From: Trametopsis cervina
Lineage: Eukaryota > Basidiomycota > Agaricomycetes > Polyporales > Irpicaceae
Reading direction: 5' to 3'
Assembly (NCBI GenBank): GCA_022385755.1
Contig: MU278365.1
Span: 1-64,000, forward strand
Length of the DNA: 64,000 nt
Below are positions 33,497 through 43,899 of the stretch, one piece after another. Positions within the stretch are counted from its first letter, which is position 1. Every line of letters begins with the position of its first letter. The notes under the pieces were generated by a model that saw only the letters and a list, made by a program, of their open reading frames with translations, was not told the origin of the DNA and ran no database searches. The position numbers and the translations under genes were made by a program.

Positions 33497-35929
33497 ATGT
33501 CCAGGGCTACTTCTCCGACCCGCTCACTTGAGGAACTTGACAAGAAGGTCGACGTCGAACATGAAGAGAACGCAAGGGACATGGAGGCCCACAAGCAGTC
33601 CCCAGGTGCTGGCTCAAGCGGTAACAAGGATATGGCTCTCACCATCCTTGGTGATTCCGCGCAGCCTATCATAGTCACCGCCGAGCAGGACCGTCGCGTG
33701 CTTCGCAAGATTGACTTATGGCTCATGCCTGTCATCTTCATGGTATACTTCTTGCAACAGTTGGACAAGTAAGCGCTTCTTCGGCTTCGATGTCCTGTGA
33801 CTGATTTGTTCCCTCTTAGATCGTCGCTTTCCTACGCTTCTGTGTTTAACATTCAGGGCGACGCGCGTAAGTGGCCTTAGTATATCTACAAACGTTTCTG
33901 GTCATTTATGAACTCCGTTAGATCTTCACGGACAACAGTACAGCTGGCTGGGTAGCATCGTCTACGTAGCGCAGCTCATATGGCAACCGGTATCGTCTTA
34001 CCTTATTGTCCGCATGCCCGTGGCGAAGTATCGTAGGTTTTTTTGACTTGACTTGTACTAAGGGTCTACAACTCACACACCGGCAGTTTTCGTCAACGTG
34101 TTCATGTGGGGAGTTGTAGTTGCCTGCAGCGCAGCAGCACATGACTTCAAGGGTCTTATCACCGCAAGGTTTTTCCTGGGTATATTCGAGGCCACTGTTG
34201 GTGAGTGCTACCATATAGAAAACCCGTAAAGCTTGACTTATTCGTTCATCCAGCTCCATGTTTCATTACTATCACTCAGATGGTGAGCTATATATATCGC
34301 GCGCACATGAACGGTTATACTGACTCCTTTGAAAGTGGTGGAGACGACGTGAGCAGACCATGCGTCTGGGCATCTGGTTTGGTGCCAACTCGGCTACCGG
34401 TCTGGTGAGTGTGACGCTCGGGAAGAGATACCCTTCTCATCGTGCTGAATCCTGTATAGGTTGGGTCGCTCTTGGCTTGGGGTATCGGACACATTCACAG
34501 TGACGCTTTACATCCGTGGCAGGTAAGCGTACCTCGCCGCCCGTACGTGAACCATGGAGACTGACTATATGGGTAGACCATATTCCTTTTCATTGGCCTG
34601 CTGACCGTTGTTCTGTCTCCCCTCGTTTGGCTTATCCTGCCCGACTCTCCCACCACCGCAAGATTCCTTGACCATGAGGAGAAAATCGTGGCGATTGAGC
34701 GTCTTAGGGCTAACAACATGGTAAGCTGAAGACATTGCCAACAAGCAGTGATGCTGACATTCGTTCAACGTATAGGGTATGGAAGCCAAGGTGTGGAAAT
34801 GGGACCAAGTGTGGGACCTACTGCTTGACCCCAAGAGTTACATGTGGTTCGCCATGCTCTTCCTTTGCGCGTAAGCCCACTTCTACCGTGTACTCGCGAG
34901 AAAAAGTCTAACTCTGATGTATAGTCTTCCGAGTGGTGGAATTGGAACCTTTGGTCCTTTAATCATCAAGGGCTTTGGTTTCGATCAGGTAGGATTCTCC
35001 TCGCTCCTCATTCTACAGCCTTCTTACGGTCCTCCCCGCTACAGTTCCAGACCCTGCTCTTCAACATCCCCTTTGCGGCAATGCAGCTGATCGTGATCAT
35101 CGCATCCTCTTACATCTCAGTCAAGACAAAACTAAAGGGACCTGTGGTCTTCTGCCTCACTCTGCCACCTATCGCCGGAGCTTCTGCTTTACTCGCCCTC
35201 GGCCGCGGCCCAGAGCTACGTAATACTCTCCTCGGATGCTACTATGTGGTACGCTAGCTTTTCTGTCACGCTCTATGAACTCACTTGACGAACGGGTTCG
35301 TTGTAGCTGTCGTTCTTTACTTCCCTTCAGCCGATGCTGTACACATGGAGCAGTCAGAACACCGCTGGACACACCAAGAAGCTTTGCACAACGGGTTCGC
35401 TAATCTCACTGATAGGAACGTAGTATGTCACTTATGAACTCCGACAGCTGCCATCTTCGTCGCGCAATGTGTTGGGAACATTGTCGGTCCTCTGCTCTAC
35501 ACGTCTGAGGAAGCGCCAGAGTACCGCCGTGGTCTCATCGCCAAGTACGTTTCCATTTCCGACACTCGCATTTGTCCTCACACGTCTCTGCCCAGTCTTG
35601 TCTGCTGGGTCGCTTTAGCGGTCATGATTCTGTACGTGTGCTTTCCCGTATCGGATGTGGAACGAAGCTGACTAAAAGTTCATAAATGCAGCATCACCTC
35701 GGGTTACCTAACTCTCCTTAACAAGAGACACGCGGGCGCCAGGCAGCGTGCAGGAAAAGCCGCCGACGTCGTCGACACGTCTCTTGAGTCTGCTAAGGAC
35801 GCCGAGCGCCTGCAACACCTCAACCAGGAGAAGGAGAGGAGCACGGGCGCAGATCGTGCTGTGCTTAACTCGAAGGCCTTCGACGATCTCACAGACACTC
35901 AAAACGAGGATTTCATTTATGTCTTGTAA
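33497..35929 (+). CDS. MFS transporter, allantoate-permease-like
   Basis: Fifteen exons: 33497-33768, 33820-33866, 33922-34032, 34087-34200, 34254-34282, 34336-34404, 34460-34522, 34577-34720, 34776-34870, 34925-34988, 35045-35248, 35307-35394, 35448-35544, 35596-35631, 35692-35929; 556 residues; introns 51-60 nt, one with a GTTCGC donor (35395).

A long acidic N-terminus is followed by DRRVLRKIDLWLMPV, typical of the anion:cation symporter (Dal5/allantoate, tartrate, nicotinate) branch. Then come about 12 membrane segments, the ATPCF-type helix ITITQM, and the C-terminal EEAPEYRRGLIANL motif. It would carry a small organic anion by proton symport at the plasma membrane. Substrate unknown. 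Confidence 0.88.
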
Positions 35930-36131
35930 GGAGGACGGGAGTCCCTTAAATCTGTTTACGACCCATCTAGCAGGGCAACCGTACATGATAGCTTATATTC
36001 GATGCATTTTTCTGCTAAGTATAGCGCATATCTTTACAATTGCTGCATGTTGTATTATAGTATGATTCCAGATATAAGTCTCGTTTTAGTTCCACGATAC
36101 ATTGTCCGATCCTTCGACTTTCATTCTCTCA

Positions 36132-37460
36132 TCAACCCACGGACTTTCGTAACATCCTCCCCCTGTCAAGCAGCGCATCGCCCTCGATGTAACATCCTTT
36201 GAGCCAGCGGTTGGGTTCGCCACTCGCCGTCTTCTTGTCATGTTCTTGGTCAGTGAAAGCCGTTCTGGCATGTAAGACCCGTCGATTGTCGAAAACCACA
36301 GAGTCTCCCTCGCGAAGAAGGTACTCGTATCTGGCCTTTGGTTCCTCCAGAAGAGACACAAAACTCTTCAAGGCGCTGTAAAACTCCGGCGGTGTGGAGG
36401 GGTCGAGCGGTGCTTGGAAAGGCGGAGAGTAGTTGATGAATTTTACGGGCAGCTCGCCGGATGGACCAGTATCTGCGTGGTAGTCCAGTTCGATTGTGGG
36501 ATGCGCTTCATGCAGATGGTGACCATCGTTTATGTAATGAAAATAGACCGGAGTGGTTGCGAGCAGCTGAAATGCGGAGGGGTCCGCAGCTCGCAGGCGG
36601 TTGGCCGCATCGAAAGCATCAACAAATACCGAAGTGCCACCTTTGACACGATTCCTCAAGCAGTGTAGGAGCTGATATCGAGGGGGGTTCTGAAAATACC
36701 TGGTGGAATACGTGTGGGCAACGAAAGCATTATGGGTATAGAGTACATACAACAGGTCCATGTGAAGGTCCAGGTTTAGATTCGTATACGCGATATTCGT
36801 GCTGTTTCGTACATTTATTACGTCCCAGAGCTTTCCGTAAAATGTTTCACGCAATTGTCCAAACATTTCGGCCAAGGTGCGAAGCTCGGCCGTCTCGGTC
36901 GAGGTTTCTTGGTGCGGGACTCCAGTCACAAACAACAAGCCGTACTGTGTCAATTGAGTCATCGCTCTAAGTAAACCCAAAGGTTGTTGTAGACTCTCGT
37001 AGGAAATGGATAGTGATGGCGATTTTTGTACGCTTTGTACGTTCCAAGGTATGGGATCCACTTCTAAGTGAGAGTGGTGTCGGGCAGAAGGAGATGAATA
37101 TCGGGAAAGGAAGTCCTTGGAATAGAAAGATTCATGCTTCGGTGCCCAGGCAATACGTATCCCATCCTCTGAGACTCGGACACCGCCAGGTAATGGGCGG
37201 GCAGCCGGCGATATGTCTGAGGTCCTATGCAGTTTCTGCTGCGTTGATGGGTGCACACATTGTGGACATTGACAGGAATCCCTTAGCCATCTGAATGGAA
37301 AATTATGTTCGTTGTATCGAATACTCTCTTGAGAAGGGAGGGATCCGCTCGCCCAGGATCTGGTTCGTGGCCACAGTCTCAGAGATTGCGTGTGCACGAG
37401 CTTCCGTACGATCAGTCCTTTGCAGGCAAACATACGTCCTGTGGGTAGATGTAGTGACAT
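36132..37460 (-). CDS. Gamma-butyrobetaine-hydroxylase-like 2-oxoglutarate dioxygenase
   Basis: Exons (minus) 37460-36751 and 36699-36132; 425 residues. The intron is 51 nt, GTATGT...CCACCAG, in frame and without a stop. Splicing restores LLYFQNPPRYQLLHCLRN. The start is the ATG at 37460; a TTG further up is not a start.

N-terminal zinc-binding module FRWLRDSCQCPQCVHPSTQQ, then the TauD/TfdA jelly roll with the iron ligand HMD in NLDLHMDLLY and the distal His in RRVLHARTAF. An N-terminus rich in Arg suggests mitochondria. Close to BBOX1/TMLH enzymes of carnitine synthesis. Whether it acts on gamma-butyrobetaine or trimethyllysine is not settled by sequence. Convergent with the MFS gene (202 bp between stops). 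Confidence 0.85.
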   Translation of the reverse strand: MSLHLPTGRMFACKGLIVRKLVHTQSLRLWPRTRSWASGSLPSQESIRYNEHNFPFRWLRDSCQCPQCVHPSTQQKLHRTSDISPAARPLPGGVRVSEDGIRIAWAPKHESFYSKDFLSRYSSPSARHHSHLEVDPIPWNVQSVQKSPSLSISYESLQQPLGLLRAMTQLTQYGLLFVTGVPHQETSTETAELRTLAEMFGQLRETFYGKLWDVINVRNSTNIAYTNLNLDLHMDLLYVLYTHNAFVAHTYSTRYFQNPPRYQLLHCLRNRVKGGTSVFVDAFDAANRLRAADPSAFQLLATTPVYFHYINDGHHLHEAHPTIELDYHADTGPSGELPVKFINYSPPFQAPLDPSTPPEFYSALKSFVSLLEEPKARYEYLLREGDSVVFDNRRVLHARTAFTDQEHDKKTASGEPNRWLKGCYIEGDALLDRGRMLRKSVG

Positions 37461-37766
37461 CGAACACGAACTCAAGCGAAAGACAGCTTACCGTGTCTAT
37501 AGAAATATCCCTCGCGTGGGTAGGTCTTTCATACACTTGATTAGCGGATATGCCACCAAACGGTGATTCACTGTAGGTTGCGCCGGAATCCCGAGCCGAG
37601 TATATGTGACATTTCTGTGACTTGAGGTATAGCGTGACAAAATTTCGGCTGCCCGTATGAAATGATTTTATACATTGCACGTATCCTTTATACTGTCCCA
37701 GCACCTTAGGCTTCTAGACCAGCTTCGTAGCACGCCTCACTGCTTCACGGGCCCGACTGGTACAAT
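37461..37766. promoter_or_regulatory. Divergent promoter region, dioxygenase and YTM1
   Basis: 306 bp between the dioxygenase ATG (37460, minus) and the YTM1 ATG (37767, plus). No clear TATA box or repeated element was found. Confidence 0.4.
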
Positions 37767-39279
37767 ATGGCGTCTGCATCTACTTCCGAGCTCTCGCACC
37801 CGGTGCTATTCACTACGCAGACAAACTATCCTCTGCCTACCCAGAAGTTTATGATTCCAGCATCATGGAAGCGTTACCAGCTATCGCAACTCGTGAATAA
37901 GGCGTTATCCCTCACAAAACCCGTACCATTCGATTTTCTGGTCCGAGGGGAGATTCTTAGGACTACTCTGGGAGAATGGTGTGCGGAGAAAGAGATCGGA
38001 GAGGTATGCACAGATTGTCTTGTAAAGAGATATGATTAACATGCTTCATTTGCTAGGAAGAAACCCTTGAGATTGAGTACATTGAGTCAGTAATGCCCCC
38101 TCAGAAGATGACTTCTCTTCCTCACGAAGACTGGGTCTCTTCAATATCTTGTCAAGAAACTGGGTACGCACTTTACCCTTTCCTGATAAAATACATAACT
38201 AAGATACCGGTGTAGATACTTCTTTACGGCATCATATGATTCAAACCTCAGAGTCTTTGACTATTCACAAAAGCTTCTACAAAGCGCACCTATACACGAG
38301 GGACCCATAACCTCGCTAGTTGTAGTCCCTCGGCCGTCCGACTCAGGTACAGAGACTCGACTAGTGGCAACTGCCTCTCATGATCTGAGTGCTCGCTTGA
38401 CGCAGGTCAACCTCTCTCCGGACGGTGCGAACGCTGAGCCTGCGCAGACACTCGCATCGCTACACCTACACACCGCACCTTTGACGTCAATATCTGCCAG
38501 CCGAAGTGGCTCTCATTTGTTGACAGCTTCGCACGATGGTATCATCGGATTCTGGGATACCCTAATACCCAATAAAGATGAAGTTCCGCCAGAGGACGGG
38601 CACTCATCCGGCGAGAGGAAAAAGCGCCGAAAGATTGCGGAGGGCGAGAAGCCAAAGCGAAAGGCACCTCTCGTTGTGCTCAAAAGCCATTCTGGCAGAA
38701 TCTCTAAGGCGGTTTTCGTTGGCGAAGACAGCCGGGAAGCCATCAGTGCCGGCTTTGACTCTACAGTGCGAAGCTGGGATACAGAAAACGGCCTATGCAC
38801 ACGAACAATAGTAAGAACTATGTTGAGCCTCCCGAGCGGCGTGATCTAACTGCGGAAATTTATAGCCTGCCTCATCAAAACCATTCCTGGATATCGCTGT
38901 TATGCCTTCAGGAAACTCCGTGCTCGCAGCTTCAACAGACCGGACGGTCACACAATATGACCTGCGCTCAGCAGATTCTGCTTCTCTGACAGCGACAGTC
39001 GCATCAGTGTCACATTCCGCCACCCCTTCATGCATTGCTGTATCCTCTTCACAAACGTCGGCGACTTCAGAACATCAGTTTATCACGGGTGCTTATGATG
39101 GCACGGTTAGACTATGGGACCTACGTAGTGTGAAGAGTACCGTGGCAAGCTTTAAGGTATGGGAAGGGAAAAAGAAAATCTTGAGTGTTGATTGGAATGC
39201 TGGAATTGTTGGTATCGGAGGCGAAGGCGGCGTGGAGGTGTGGAAGATGAATGAGGGCGATCGTACGTCTGCGTCATAG
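37767..39279 (+). CDS. YTM1: Ribosome biogenesis WD40 protein YTM1 (WDR12)
   Basis: Exons 37767-38003, 38057-38163, 38216-38810, 38866-39279; 450 residues; introns 52-55 nt. The N-terminal NLE domain (about residues 12-80) is followed by WD40 repeats with ending motifs such as HDGIIGFWDT, FDSTVRSWDTENG and AYDGTVRLWDLRS. A basic insert (GERKKRRK, GEKPKRKAP) between blades is typical of YTM1. With NOP7 and ERB1 it forms the PeBoW complex needed for 27S pre-rRNA processing and the 60S subunit. The NLE domain binds the AAA ATPase Rea1. Length fits the family. No defect seen. Confidence 0.93.
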
Positions 39280-39675
39280 ATCTATCTATTAGCCAGTGCG
39301 AACAAAAGTTTTGTTCTCATCTTGCACGAAGATTGCATCACTCATACTTTTCGCAATTTTGTAATTTGGGACCCAAGAAAGAAATATTGCTGCTACAGCT
39401 TTTACGAAAGAGGAAGGGAGCATCTTTGCATCCTAATAGTGCCAAACAAACAGCAAGCGTAAAGACCAGGTCCACCTGGAGTGTTTCTCGTTGCGTTGAA
39501 CGTGGAAGACATTGATTCCAAAACTAAGCCAGTCCTCTATGTGTACAGAATGGACGTGTAGCAAGGGTTCGCCCAGGTGATACAGAAGTACATGTCTTCT
39601 TCCAGCTTCTGTTGTTATACTTGTACAAGTTGATATTACATTATTCTGCACCGTTTTATGGGGATGTTCAGAGAC
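39280..39675. other. Intergenic between convergent YTM1 and hexokinase genes
   Basis: 396 bp with no coding evidence; holds both 3' UTRs. Confidence 0.5.
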
Positions 39676-41831
39676 TCAGAGATCAGCATATATACCGGCT
39701 TCTTTGCGGTGCTTGGTCATAGCTATAAAAGCATGGTGAACCCGAGTGGGTAGCGACGAAGAAACACACCGCTCACCTGCTACGATTGCACTACCAATGC
39801 CGCTTCCATCTTCTGCGTGGTACGTTATAATGTTCCTAGGTAATTCTATGTAAATGACATTCGCTGGACAGGATCATCTCACATACCTTCCCTTCTCTCC
39901 AAAGATGTCGTTCAAGCCTTCGTGTATTCGGTCCGCGAATCCGGGATATTTCTAGAGTATCCAAGTTAGTACATTGCTTGAAGGTCGCTGTGCAATGATA
40001 CGTACGTTATATAGAGACCCATCCGCACCCACGGAGCAACCCTGCTCTAAGTATCCCATCTTACCCACGATAGCCGCAATACCGCACGCGCTCAGACGAG
40101 CAGCACGTCTTCCAACCAGTTTCGCCAAGGCACGAATGAACTGGCGTTCGGCGAGTGTCGTTTCTAACGCGAAGAAGTGGGAGAAGATACCAATGACCAT
40201 GAGAAGCTCATCGGTTGGGTCACTTTGTGGCAAGTTTGCGTCAGTGAACTCTTTAGCTAAAGGCTTGCTCGTTAATCGGATGCGTACCTTTCCATCAACG
40301 ACAAGAAGGCTGTATCAAAGCTGTATGCAATCTCGATCTTGTACGTGTTTTGTCCTAGGAACAGAACGCCCTCGTCTATCAGCTCGCATATGATCAATCT
40401 CAGAATCTCTCCCAAATAGCGGCCTGAGATGAGTTTCTGTGATCCGAGTGAGCCAGGCGTGAACATGGGAATTCATGTGACTGTTATACCTCGAAGGCTT
40501 GTTCTCCAGGCTTGTTCGAAGACTCGTCGATACGGAGATCATATTTGGTACGAGGGAGATGTTCATGTTCAAAAGAATCGAATGCGCCCTATGGATGGAC
40601 GTGTTGGTACTCCTCTGCGTCAAGAAGAGCAGATCAGTCACCTACCCATTCACAGTTAATAGCTATCTCTGCTTCCGGATCAAGGTTCAAACCCGCAAGC
40701 TTTGGGATGCTGCCGATCTTCTCCATGTACGCCGCATTGCAGCCCGTGCCGAAGATACATGCAATCTTCGTCTCGGGATTTACGTAATGTGAAGCGATAA
40801 GTGTACCAGTTGTGTCACAGGTTAACGCTACGACCTCAGCAGGAACAGCCTAGACGCGATGAGAGTTCGGTGCAGTATGAATGTGGCCTCGAAACGTACA
40901 TGCTTCCGCAAGCTCTGCCTAAACATGGCTACAACATCATGACCTTCAGTATTTGGCGCCCCGAAGCCTTTGGTCCATCGAATTAGTTCGCCATGGTCAA
41001 TCTTGTTTTGTCTGCAGGTTGCGATCATCAGCTAAAAACACCACGAGCGAGCATATTGACTCCCTACGAGCAGGGGTACGAGAACTAGGCCAAACCAGGT
41101 TAAGCAAAACCATGTGGATAGCATCGAGGTGATAGAGTTACCGTGAACCCTAAGGGGAGTATTACTCCAGGCTCCAATACGCCGGATTCGACACTGGAGT
41201 CGGTGAATATCTTCAAGCATTCCGCACAGAAGTCAAAGAGCAGCTGGCCGTCGTCTTGCTTCTGCTCCTCCGTGAGGCGATACTTCGATTGTGTGATCTC
41301 GAATTTGCCTCCTCCTTGCAGATTGACAAGGCAGACTCGGAGATTTGTACCACCTTCAAGCTATGTTAGATGGTTGGGGCGAGGAGAGATAACGTCATAC
41401 CAAGATCGACAGCAAAAAACTTGCCCTCTTCCTTCCCTGTGGGCCAACCGAACACATATGTGGGAATCATGGGCTGTCATATTGATTGGTTTCCAGCTAC
41501 CACAGGGCGCGTTCCCCGACAGCAGATTCACATACCACCACTTGATCGTTCTTCGACAATCCCAGCTCTAGCGTCTCCTTGAACGCTTCCACAATCATAC
41601 GCATCCTTTGCGGCGTCAACGTAAACCTGCAGAACGGCGAATCAGACCACTGCCTTCCTGATGCCTGCCGTGGTAGGACAGGCGGATGACATTCAATGAT
41701 ACGAACATAGTTTCGAACTTCCGGAGATGGTCGGCCATCTTGCTAGACATGGTCACTTTAGGTTAGCGATGAAGGTAATGTTCAAAGTGAAGGAGGCCTT
41801 TTGTACCGTTTCGTGGCATGCGGGAGGTCAT
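39676..41831 (-). CDS. Hexokinase, 14 exons
   Basis: Exons (minus): 41831-41807, 41755-41707, 41626-41536, 41473-41401, 41353-41142, 41084-41068, 41011-40900, 40849-40646, 40588-40490, 40436-40288, 40222-40006, 39951-39887, 39835-39777, 39722-39676; 472 residues, frame closed at every junction. The ATP loop DLGGTNLRV is at about residue 78. The sugar-site motif GFTFSYPC is completed by a 17-nt exon (41068-41084). RWTKGF, then the catalytic Asp in TCDTTGTLIASHY, then IFGTGCNAAYME and the C-terminal HAEDGSGIGSA.

The residue before the catalytic Asp is Cys where hexokinases usually have Asn. It phosphorylates hexoses to 6-phosphates in the cytosol. Start choice: the 25-nt first exon splices in frame, and an internal ATG at 41750 is the alternative. 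Confidence 0.92.
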
Positions 41832-42201
41832 CGTGGTCGCTGGAGCGAGTGTGGAACGCTAGCGGGGGGTGCCCAGCGACCGGCGTAGGAGTGGTGCTCG
41901 GTCTGCGATCAACCATTCTCGAGCAACGACGTCAGGAAACTTTTATGCGAGACTGGCGATGAGACAATCAGCTCCCAAAGACCAACAAATATGCAGGAAA
42001 GTAGACGAATTAGATGGGTGTGAAAGGAGCGAAACAACGACCACAGTGGAGAGATTCCGATTGAGACTAAGCGCGCTATTGTGATCTGAAGCGGTAACAA
42101 ATTTGTTACGAAGCGCTTATGTCATTACTTACCTGCCTACTTACCGTCACGTTACGAGCCAGCAGACTTCGCTTCTCACTTTCATCTGCTCCACTAGGGT
42201 C
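41832..42201. promoter_or_regulatory. Divergent promoter region, hexokinase and mitochondrial L14 genes
   Basis: 370 bp between the hexokinase ATG (41831, minus) and the uL14m ATG (42202, plus). No clear TATA box or coding region. Confidence 0.4.
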
Positions 42202-42707
42202 ATGATCGGCCTCAAGTCCACTCTAAATGTACGTTCTTCTGACTTGATCAGTTTCTTTCAGCTATATAAACCCTTTTGTCCAGGTCATAGACAATTCAGG
42301 CGCGCTTCTAATCGAGTGCGTCAACGTACTCAAGCAGAAGGTGAACAACGGCTGGGGGGGCGTCGGCGACGAGATTGTCTGTGTTGTCAAGAGGGCCCGA
42401 CCCCTTTCCGCTGCGGTTGCCAACTCTGCTACTGCTGTGAAGGTCCGCAAAGGAGACGTTCGCCGCGCTTTGATTGTACGCACGAAGAAGGTCGTTAGAA
42501 GACCAGATGGTCGACTTATCCGCTTTGACGACAATGCTGCGGTTCTCTTGAACAACAAGAAAGAGATGTTGGGGACGCGTATAGGAGGAATTGTCAGCGC
42601 AGATCTCCGTATGAAGGGCTGGGGAAAGGTTGTCAGCATAGCTCCTAAAGTGAGTATCCTACCTTCATGATCGAGAACTAGAATTTACCTATCTACAGGC
42701 AATATAA
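42202..42707 (+). CDS. MRPL38: Mitochondrial large-subunit ribosomal protein uL14m
   Basis: Exons 42202-42228, 42284-42649, 42699-42707; 133 residues; introns 55 and 49 nt. Starts MIGLKSTLN, then [19 protein letters not shown], the L14 signature, [52 protein letters not shown] and an end spliced to SIAPKAI. uL14 binds 23S rRNA at the subunit interface. The Met-Ile-Gly-Leu start, short length and match to bacterial L14 favour the mitochondrial ribosome over the cytosolic one. The last exon codes only two residues; retention of intron 2 would add a short different tail (VSILPS). Confidence 0.9.
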
Positions 42708-43899
42708 ACTCATACTCCACTTAATGTCATAATTCTACTTGTCTCGTTGACTCTTTCGCGCAGTGTTACCGAATGAGGGCTACACCCACACCAGACCGGA
42801 AGACTGGGTATAGCTGTTAGCCGCCATCGCCACCTATGCAAGGGAGAGTGACAAGCGTGCCCGAAATTGCCCCGATCGCCGAGCTTGTAGGACAACAGGG
42901 GAGCCAGCCAGATACAACCTTACAGTGCTCGACGAGGTCATTCTAGTAGTGAACGCAACTACGGGACGTTCAGGAACGTTGAAACACGCAACCATGGATC
43001 AAGTTCCCCCAACTTTCAAACATTGGGTGTCCTACAAATTATCATATTGCTGTCCTACGGCTCAGTGACCTCCCGAGAAGCCAGACAAGATAGATCTCTG
43101 TTTTGTGCTCGCTAGGCGTGGCATCGCTTGCTTTCTTCATGAGCATAATGGGCATCATCAACGCGATGACATACGGGACATTCATGACAGACTTCATATT
43201 TACTCTCGTCCACAGCACCAAGCTTCAGGTCTCAGGCTCCTAGCCGCTATCTCAGCTGAACCGATGAACGGGAGTATGGCCCTCGCGATCCTCCGCCGGT
43301 TCGAAGTCTGAGAAAGTCTTACGCCACTAGCGTGCCGCAACGCCGCCATGTTAGAATTATTAGGCGTACGGGACTGCAGCGCGAACCTGGTGATTCAGAA
43401 GGTATTGAATCGTTAGCTCCGGCTCCTTATTTTGTACTAGACTGCAGGGTAGGTGCTCTACGGAACGCGCGTATGGCCGACGAGCATCGCTTGCTGAAGC
43501 ATAGCTGGCCAGGATCCCGGAGTAGCGACTGTTCGTAAATTCTGTTCGCGCGCTCGCGTACTGTTTTCGTTCGTAACTATGATGGGCACGTAGAACGGAA
43601 GCCAACACGACTTTTGATGGATGCTTGGGATATGGGCAATGAGATACACGTACGAGATAGAAAACATGCGGGACAAAATACAGAAATTTTTGGCGTGTTT
43701 ATCCTACATCGATAGCGCCGCGGGATATTGCCAGCAAAACACGGCGCGTAATGTGGGTAAGAAGGGATACAGTAGAGCGACGGAAACAGGCTCGTCAAAA
43801 GAAAACAAATAACCTTGCAAGATATGTGAGTAATGAGTTCAGACACCGGCATGCTGCACGGGAGCGGACAGTCTTGTTGCATGAGGCGGCAGCGCCACG
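42708..43899. other. Intergenic, 1.2 kb, no gene supported
   Basis: Between uL14m and the velvet gene 3' end. A two-exon frame starting at the ATG near 42993 and joined across a 51-nt GTGACC...CTAG segment to a frame ending near 43311 is possible (about 90 residues), but it has no recognisable motif. Confidence 0.35.

Noticed and set aside
38004..39110. Continuation of frames through YTM1 introns
   Set aside because: WD40 and NLE motifs join only when the 52-55-nt GT-AG introns are removed; read-through frames are short and lack motifs.
42993..43311. Possible two-exon small gene of about 90 residues, with a hydrophobic reading in another frame
   Set aside because: Splice signals are only moderate, two frames compete across the same DNA, and neither gives a motif I recognise.
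43290..43312. GGTTCGAAGTC resembling a tRNA B box
   Set aside because: No matching A box or acceptor stem at the right distance; no tRNA gene was found in this window.
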